From assembly GCF_039978735.1 (NCBI RefSeq), contig NZ_JBDWAS010000014.1, positions 1 through 64,000 of the forward strand: a stretch of DNA of 64,000 bases, read 5' to 3'. The number at the start of each line of letters is the position of its first letter. The stretch's first letter is position 1. The notes below the pieces were generated by a model. It was not told where the DNA came from. It made no database searches and worked only from the letters and a program-made list of their open reading frames with translations. The position numbers were made by a program, and so were the translations under genes. Below, in pieces: positions 58,959-64,000 of this stretch. This DNA comes from Maricaulis sp039978735 (GTDB lineage Bacteria > Pseudomonadota > Alphaproteobacteria > Caulobacterales > Maricaulaceae).

Positions 58959-60194
58959 TTGGCCAAATTTGAAGGCTTCGATGATCCGTCAATCTCCGAC
59001 GCGTTGGAGGAACTCTACGATGACGCCGTTGCGGCGGGCGTAGACCTTCTTCGTGCTGATATTGAGGGGCTAATGCGCGAAGGCCTCTTGGCAAAAACCA
59101 GTGAGATGCAAAAGCGTCTTCTCGCGGAACCCAGTATTGCTGCACTTAATGAGTGGTCGATACCGGATTTTCACGGGCTCAAGTCCGTCTTGTTTCACAA
59201 CACTCTAGTGATGCACTGGCTTCGGGAGCGCGCCGCCGGAAGGCAATCTGACGACATATTCAGGGAGATATTTGACTACTTCTCAAAAAAGACTGCGAAG
59301 TTGCAAGTGTGTTTGGTGTTGCCGATGTTTCAGCCAATATCGGACGTCGTTATATCGAGTGATCTGACATTGCTGAGTTCGGTTGCGGAGAGTGAGACAC
59401 TATCAGGGGACTTGCAGCTCGCGGTTGAACACTATCTCGCGCCGGGAATGTCCGAATACTCCGGGGTTCTTTTGTTGGATGCGGAGATAGCCCCGGCGAA
59501 AATTCCAAGATCGGATTCGCATCACCCGTCTTGGGATAGGGCTTGGGAGGACATGTCGTCAAAATTAGAGCTTGCTCTTGAGGTTCTCTCGCTGGAGTCC
59601 AATTCCGGTGTTGCCGGAGGGGCAATTTTAGCTCGATCGCAATTTGGGGTGGGGCTAATGGCGACCTTCTACTCGAAAGTACCTGAAACAGGGCGCTGGG
59701 GATTTCCCACTTTGAGCGTCGTCTCAAAAGCACACACCCGGTATGCAGCGATTTGGCGATTGGACGAAAGACGACGCCAAAATTTCGTCCGTGTCCTGAG
59801 AAGGTATAATCAAAGCCTCCTCGACAAGGACCCGGTGGACGCATGCATCAACTTGGCAATAGCCTATGAGAGCCTGTTGATTGGGACTGACGGCGACGGC
59901 AAAACGGAAATCAGTTACAAAATTGCCAGTCGTGCTGCGTGGCTTAGTGGGGTGAGCGTTGAACACCGCCAACGCATATTCGACAATTTGCGCAGTCTAT
60001 ACGACTATCGCTCGAAGGCAGCCCACCAGGGTGTACTCAAAGGTAAGTTCGATTTTGGCGTATTGAAGCGGGCCCAAGAGCACTTTCCAGTGATGGTTGA
60101 TAGCATGTTGGACCGAGGTGGCGCTCTCACGCATGAGCAGTGGAAGTTGATCGTTCTCGGTGGCGGACATGCGCCGAAAAAAGAACCTAGCTAG
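58959..60194 (+). CDS. Apea-like HEPN domain protein
   Basis: The 411-residue protein has no signal or membrane span. Its C-terminal quarter (about 290-390) matches the Apea-like HEPN pattern: NLAIAYESLLIG, then EISYKIASRAAWLSG, and LRSLYDYRSKAAHQG, where R351-x4-H356 is the HEPN catalytic-type motif seen in ribonuclease toxins and defence proteins. The first 280 residues are not recognised. A TTG at 58959 is the best start: an in-frame stop lies four codons upstream and AGAAGG precedes it. Codon use and base composition are unlike neighbours, pointing to transfer. An RNA-cleaving or defence role is inferred, not shown. Confidence 0.75.
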   Translation: MAKFEGFDDPSISDALEELYDDAVAAGVDLLRADIEGLMREGLLAKTSEMQKRLLAEPSIAALNEWSIPDFHGLKSVLFHNTLVMHWLRERAAGRQSDDIFREIFDYFSKKTAKLQVCLVLPMFQPISDVVISSDLTLLSSVAESETLSGDLQLAVEHYLAPGMSEYSGVLLLDAEIAPAKIPRSDSHHPSWDRAWEDMSSKLELALEVLSLESNSGVAGGAILARSQFGVGLMATFYSKVPETGRWGFPTLSVVSKAHTRYAAIWRLDERRRQNFVRVLRRYNQSLLDKDPVDACINLAIAYESLLIGTDGDGKTEISYKIASRAAWLSGVSVEHRQRIFDNLRSLYDYRSKAAHQGVLKGKFDFGVLKRAQEHFPVMVDSMLDRGGALTHEQWKLIVLGGGHAPKKEPS

Positions 60195-60253
60195 GTGGGA
60201 CGCTCAGTGAGCTAACTCCTTGAAGTCTCTTGAAACGTCCAAGTGTCCCACCT
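60193..60253. repeat. inverted repeats near the right islet end
   Basis: AGGTGGGAC (60193-60201) and GTCCCACCT (60245-60253) are perfect 9-bp inverted repeats 43 bases apart, just inside the right end. GTGGGACGCT occurs on both sides of the gene, at 58749-58758 and 60195-60204. They may be recombinase arm sites. Confidence 0.55.
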
Positions 60254-60290
60254 CTTTGTAAGTTATTGATAAATTGGAAAATACCCTGCT

Positions 60291-60309
60291 CGCCCCCGGG
60301 CACCATTTT
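60291..60309 (+). repeat. right att-like repeat
   Basis: An exact 19-base copy of 58693-58711 outside any tRNA, marking the far end of the islet. Confidence 0.85.
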
Positions 60310-60341
60310 TCTCCTCAAACAGAACGCCTCATCCGCAGCGC

Positions 60342-61478
60342 CTATCGCGCTCGCCACATCCGCCACAGTCGGGTCACGCCCAGGCAGGCTCCGGTATAGA
60401 CCAGCAGGACGGCGAATAGCGATGCGAGGCCCGCGAGGGTCTGGCCGGCGAGGCCGTAGATTTCGCCGGTGTGCAGGAAACGGATATAGCGGCGGGCCTG
60501 GGCCGCGGGCGAGCGGCGCGCCGGTGTTGCCGTGGCCAGGCCCGACCCGTCGCGAAACACCACGACCTCGTCGATCAGGGCAGCCTGGGCTCCATTGCCG
60601 TGATCCACGGATATGCGCACTGTTCCGGCGCTTTCCTCAGGCAGGGTGATGGCAATCCGGCGTCCGGGTCCGGTCTCGGCGACAGCGAGCGCCACCAGCG
60701 CGTCCAGCGGTACGGGCTCGCCAGTAAGGGCTTGCGGCTCGTCCGGCGCTGCGTCCGCGGTGCCGGCGGGAGCCGGCGGGCCGCCTCGCGCCGGCACGCT
60801 TTCGCCAAAGGCCGCATAGACCAGCGCATTGGCCCAGCCGTAGGAGAAGACTGCACCGGTCAGCGTGATGGCGAGCAGGGGCAGCGCCATCCAGAAACCC
60901 ATCACATGGTGCCAATTATAGTGACGCGCCTTGGCGGAGGGATAATGGCGGCGAAACAGGAGCTGGGTTTTCACGAAGGCCCAGCGCCACACCTTCGGCC
61001 ACCACAGGTAAAGCCCGGTAAGAATGAGGGCGGCGAAGGCCAGATTGGCCGCACCATTGATCGCGGCGCCCAGATTATTGCGCCCGCCCGTGAAGGCAAG
61101 CCAGCGGTGGATCCGCATGACCCGGCCGAAGAAGGCTTCCATGTCCTCTCCAGCGCCCTCGAGGCGTTCACCCGTGTAGGGATCGAGCAGGAAGACATTG
61201 CGCCGCCCGGCCGCAACATGCACGGCGCCGGTCCGGCCATCCGGCACGGTGACCACATGGCCGGCTTGCGCGCCTTCCGCCGCTGCGGCGTCCGCCAGAC
61301 CCTGGAAGGTCAAGGGCGCTTCGCCGGCGGGCGCGGAAACAGCTGCATCCTGGGCCCAGCGGATCATCTGGCGCTCATAGGTAAGCAAAACGCCGGTGAC
61401 CGACATAAGCCCGATGAAGAGGGCAGTGACGAGGCCTGCAGCCAGATGGGTCCAGAAAACTGCGCGCCGAAGGGTCAT
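60342..61478 (-). CDS. PepSY-associated membrane protein (PiuB-like)
   Basis: The 378-residue inner-membrane protein has four main spans (about 8-32, 148-168, 200-222, 345-368). His residues sit at membrane edges (RIHRWLAF, YNWHHVMGFW, RFLHTGEIYG), as expected for haem-binding PepSY_TM proteins, many of which act as siderophore-iron reductases. Two PepSY-like segments lie between the spans. It probably supports iron uptake through TonB receptors, but no receptor is adjacent. A single gene immediately right of the islet. Confidence 0.88.
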   Translation of the reverse strand: MTLRRAVFWTHLAAGLVTALFIGLMSVTGVLLTYERQMIRWAQDAAVSAPAGEAPLTFQGLADAAAAEGAQAGHVVTVPDGRTGAVHVAAGRRNVFLLDPYTGERLEGAGEDMEAFFGRVMRIHRWLAFTGGRNNLGAAINGAANLAFAALILTGLYLWWPKVWRWAFVKTQLLFRRHYPSAKARHYNWHHVMGFWMALPLLAITLTGAVFSYGWANALVYAAFGESVPARGGPPAPAGTADAAPDEPQALTGEPVPLDALVALAVAETGPGRRIAITLPEESAGTVRISVDHGNGAQAALIDEVVVFRDGSGLATATPARRSPAAQARRYIRFLHTGEIYGLAGQTLAGLASLFAVLLVYTGACLGVTRLWRMWRAR

Positions 61479-61726
61479 GCCGGGTCTCCGGGAAAAGGGG
61501 CTGCCATACCTGCTGAAACGGCATTAGCTGCGATTTCCGTCGCGTTTGGATGTGGCAGGGCGTCACAGTTGCAGTTGTGCGCGCCGGGGTTGTGTATTTC
61601 TGTCCGGCGATAAAAAATTGTCCATATCGCGGAGCGACATATATTTTTCCGAATGGCGCGATATGCTGCCATCAAGGCCTGAACAAGAGTCGATCCAGAC
61701 TGGCAGGCAGAATGAGGGGAAACGGG

Positions 61727-62167
61727 ATGCATCTGAAAAAGATCTGCAAAGTCAGGCGGTCGGTTCCGGGAATCGTGTCGGCCCTCGCTCTGATTCCGGC
61801 CGGAGTACTGGCCGGCTGTGCGACGACATCTGATCCCGTGGCCGGATGTGTCGAGGCGGACCGGACAATCATGATTGTCAGGCTCGCGCCGGATGCCAGC
61901 AGGAACGCTGGCGGCCTGGAAGGTCGGCGCGAGGCTGTTCTTGAGGCGGCTTTTGGCGCGCAAGGCTATGATCGCAGCGGCATGCAGACCGGCTGCCGGC
62001 CGGTGCTGCACGAGACTTTCAGCTCCTTGCCGGGTTTTGCGATGGGACTGTCTGCCGACGAAGCGGACAGTATCCGCAGACAATCCTCCGTCCTGTCCGT
62101 GACGCCCGACACGACCAGCGCGCCGACGGCCACCCTATCCTCGAACTCCTCTATCTCGCAGCGGTGA
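61727..62167 (+). CDS. lipoprotein with peptidase inhibitor I9-like domain
   Basis: The 146-residue protein has a lipoprotein signal (SALALIPAGVLAGC, lipidated Cys near 32). The mature domain reads IMIVRLAPDAS, a helix, then SSLPGFAMGLSADEADSIRRQSSVLSVTPD, the pattern of I9 subtilisin propeptides. It ends with a Thr/Ser-rich tail. The next gene, 4 bases on, is a subtilase, so this is probably a separate inhibitor or folding helper tethered to the membrane. The ATG at 61727 has GAGGGGAAACGGG upstream; 61712 is an alternative. Confidence 0.7.
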   Translation: MHLKKICKVRRSVPGIVSALALIPAGVLAGCATTSDPVAGCVEADRTIMIVRLAPDASRNAGGLEGRREAVLEAAFGAQGYDRSGMQTGCRPVLHETFSSLPGFAMGLSADEADSIRRQSSVLSVTPDTTSAPTATLSSNSSISQR

Positions 62168-62171
62168 TCTC

Positions 62172-64000
62172 ATGAAACGTTCTTTCCTTCCGCCTCTTGT
62201 CGCCGGTCTCAGTGTCGCACTCCTGCCTGCGGCGGTGATGGCCCAGAATGCACCGGACGCCAGCTCCAGCGGCCTGTTCGAAGCGCCGCTGTCCCCGTTC
62301 GCGGTCCGGCGGGTCGAGGAGGGGCGGCCGATCCCGGTTATTGTCACCTTTTCGGACAGGGCAATGCTTGCCGCACCGCAAGCTGCTGCGCCGACCGGGT
62401 TGGAGCTGGAGCTGCGCCGCGAATTCCTCACCGCGCTGCGTGAACGCGTCTTGCTGACCGCGATGGGAGAAAGCGGTCTGCGCCGCCTGAGTGACGCCAC
62501 ACGCGCGGCGCGCGCCGGTCAGAGTGTTGCGGAAGAGCGTGTCACCCGCCAGTTCGCCGTGACGCCTGCCTTTTCCATGATGGCGCGGCCGGACACGATC
62601 CGTGCGCTGCGCAATCATCCCGATGTGCTGAGCGTGACGGAGGACGTCCCCGTGCCGCCGGTGCTGGATGAGTCGATCCCGCTGATCGGGGCCGATGATG
62701 CATGGGCTCTGGGGGCAGACGGGTCGGGGTGGGCTGTTGCCATTCTTGATTCAGGTGTGGAGACCGAACACCCCATGACGGGGCCGGCTATCACAGCCAG
62801 TGCGTGTTTCAACACCGAGGACCCGGGATCATCGACTTCGCTGTGTCCCGGCGGCTTGGAAGAGGAAACCGATCTCACGGGCCCCGATTCCGGTGATTCC
62901 TGTGTCGAGGATGATATCGCCCGGGCGCCGGAGACCGGCACGGATGGATGTTTCCACGGCACACACGTCGCCTCGACGGCTGCAGGGCGCTCAGTCAATC
63001 TGTCTGGCGGGTCGACGTTGAACGGTGTTGCACGGGATGCTGATATCGTTGCGGTCAATGTGTTCAGCCGGTTTGTAGCCGACGAATGTGATGACAGCGA
63101 AGACCCGTGTATTCTGAGCTATCAATCCGACCAGCTGGCTGCGTTGGAATGGCTTTATGACAACCGCAACAGCCTCAGTCTCGCGTCAATCAACATGAGT
63201 TTGGGGGGCGGGGAGTACCAAGCGGCTTGCTCTTTCCACGTCCTTCGAAATGTCGTATTCAGCCTGCGCTCGGCCGGTATCGCCACAGTGATCGCGGCGG
63301 GCAATGAGCGCTTCATTGATGCCGTAAGCTCGCCGGCATGTATCCCTGAAGCCGTCACTGTTGGGTCCACGACCAAGAGCGACGAAATTTCCAGCTTCTC
63401 TAACTCGTCGGAGCTGGTTGACCTGCTCGCGCCTGGTTCGTCGATCATGGCCGCCTGGCAGACAGAGCAACCGCCGACAGGCGAAAACTGCATCATCAAT
63501 GATGAAGAGCCGAATTCGGAAGGCTTTTGCCATTGGTTCGCGCGCAGCTCTGGCACGTCAATGGCTGCGCCGCACGTGGCCGGCGCTTTTGCCGTGTTGA
63601 AAGACGCAAATCCGAATCTCGAAGTCGAAGATTATCTTGCGGCCCTCCAGTTTACCGGCACGCAGGTCACCGATCCGGAAAACGGCATTACGCGTTCGCG
63701 CATCAATGTGGGCGAAGCGGTCCAGATTGTCCGCGATGAAGGTGTTTTTGCGGCCGGCGTCGAGTTGACACCAGTAGAAGCCTATCGCGTGGCGGGAGAC
63801 GCTGGAGATCCATCGTCGTTCGCTTCCAAGTCCTACCAGCTGATCAACACGGCGGGGGGAGCGCGCACGGTTACCGTGGCATCTGCGCCGTCGTGGATTT
63901 CTACCAATGCCACCAGCTTCAATCTCGCGGCGAGTGGAAATGCGACGATGGAGCTCGGCGTCAGAACCAGCAGTCTGCCAGCGGAGTCCGTGGGCGGCTA
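62172..64000 (+). CDS. exported S8 subtilisin-like serine protease (3' end cut by the window)
   Basis: The visible 609 codons are open to the window end. A signal peptide (MKRSFLPPLVAGLSVALLPAAVMA) precedes its own propeptide-like region (about 45-165, ending RALRNHPDVLSVTED). The catalytic triad is D193 (VAILDSGVETEH), H262 (CFHGTHVAS) and S463 (SSGTSMAAPHVAG), with the oxyanion Asn in VIAAGNERF. A beta-rich region from about 535 looks like the start of an immunoglobulin-like or BACON-type C-terminal domain. It is translated 4 bases after the I9-like lipoprotein. Several Cys pairs in the insert around 215-250 suggest disulfides. Confidence 0.93.
   Translation, partial: MKRSFLPPLVAGLSVALLPAAVMAQNAPDASSSGLFEAPLSPFAVRRVEEGRPIPVIVTFSDRAMLAAPQAAAPTGLELELRREFLTALRERVLLTAMGESGLRRLSDATRAARAGQSVAEERVTRQFAVTPAFSMMARPDTIRALRNHPDVLSVTEDVPVPPVLDESIPLIGADDAWALGADGSGWAVAILDSGVETEHPMTGPAITASACFNTEDPGSSTSLCPGGLEEETDLTGPDSGDSCVEDDIARAPETGTDGCFHGTHVASTAAGRSVNLSGGSTLNGVARDADIVAVNVFSRFVADECDDSEDPCILSYQSDQLAALEWLYDNRNSLSLASINMSLGGGEYQAACSFHVLRNVVFSLRSAGIATVIAAGNERFIDAVSSPACIPEAVTVGSTTKSDEISSFSNSSELVDLLAPGSSIMAAWQTEQPPTGENCIINDEEPNSEGFCHWFARSSGTSMAAPHVAGAFAVLKDANPNLEVEDYLAALQFTGTQVTDPENGITRSRINVGEAVQIVRDEGVFAAGVELTPVEAYRVAGDAGDPSSFASKSYQLINTAGGARTVTVASAPSWISTNATSFNLAASGNATMELGVRTSSLPAESVGG

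Larger units (their letters stand above)
58693..60309 (+). mobile_element. putative 1.6-kb integrated islet at tRNA-Phe
   Basis: The islet is bounded by a 19-bp direct repeat that includes the last 15 bases of tRNA-Phe (58693-58711 and 60291-60309). Its contents are visibly lower in GC than both flanks. It carries only the HEPN-domain gene and no integrase, so it could be a remnant, or a minimal element moved by another element's recombinase. The tRNA itself remains intact. Confidence 0.7.

Noticed and set aside
58783..59043. 86-residue frame before and into the HEPN gene
   Set aside because: No ribosome site or family match, and its second half is an out-of-frame copy of the HEPN start.
59350..59844. 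Minus-strand frame inside the HEPN gene
   Set aside because: Pro/Arg/Ser-rich shadow without start signal; the plus strand carries the HEPN motif.

Overview
The window looks like a GC-rich alphaproteobacterial chromosome, most like the marine stalked Hyphomonadaceae/Maricaulis group. This is inferred from gene content and order, not from a database match. Clues are the 23S/5S end, the murA-DUF2948-UPF0262-phosphatase-infA-maf-rng-yacG block, a CC0125/CC1285-type lipoprotein, a large TonB receptor and many exported peptidases.

Region by region. 1-742: end of an rRNA operon (23S, 5S, terminator). 0.8-4.1 kb: GNAT acetyltransferase, exported alpha/beta hydrolase, prolyl-4-hydroxylase-like oxygenase and an initiator tRNA with its own promoter and terminator. 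4.1-9.8 kb: small secreted protein, TetR repressor and a divergent RND efflux pair. 9.8-16.5 kb: metzincin-like protease, Ada-AlkA repair protein, divergent Ogt, a 60-bp palindromic repeat array and an S41 peptidase. 16.7-19.8 kb: a curlin-repeat protein facing a NarL-type two-component system. 20-24.7 kb: thrA-thrB-thrC behind a threonine-rich leader peptide and attenuator. 25-31 kb: pckA, DUF2891, pirin, M28 peptidase, GST. 31.3-33.6 kb: an uncharacterised membrane-protein operon. 33.7-41.3 kb: amidase, GST, S9 peptidase, TonB receptor. 41.4-46.7 kb: small envelope and membrane proteins. 46.9-50.4 kb: methylmalonyl-CoA mutase. 50.6-53.5 kb: DUF2793, prolyl aminopeptidase, tRNA-Thr. 53.3-58.5 kb: cell-wall/translation block. 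58.6-60.3 kb: tRNA-Phe followed by a small islet. 60.3-64 kb: PepSY membrane protein, an I9-like lipoprotein and a subtilase cut by the window end.

The feature least explained by ordinary housekeeping is the 1.6-kb islet between tRNA-Phe and a 19-bp copy of that tRNA's 3' end. It carries one gene of clearly lower GC with an Apea-like HEPN signature and no integrase, and looks like a minimal cargo element, possibly defensive. Other notable items are the thr attenuator with an aspartokinase-homoserine dehydrogenase that lacks ACT domains, the 22-residue curlin repeats without csg export genes, and four intergenic inverted-repeat elements, one an array whose arms show a compensatory change.

Most genes are co-directional in short operons with ATGA overlaps (thrA/thrB, kinase/regulator, mutA/mutB, DUF2948/UPF0262/phosphatase, maf/rng). 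All calls come from reading the sequence; no similarity search was run.
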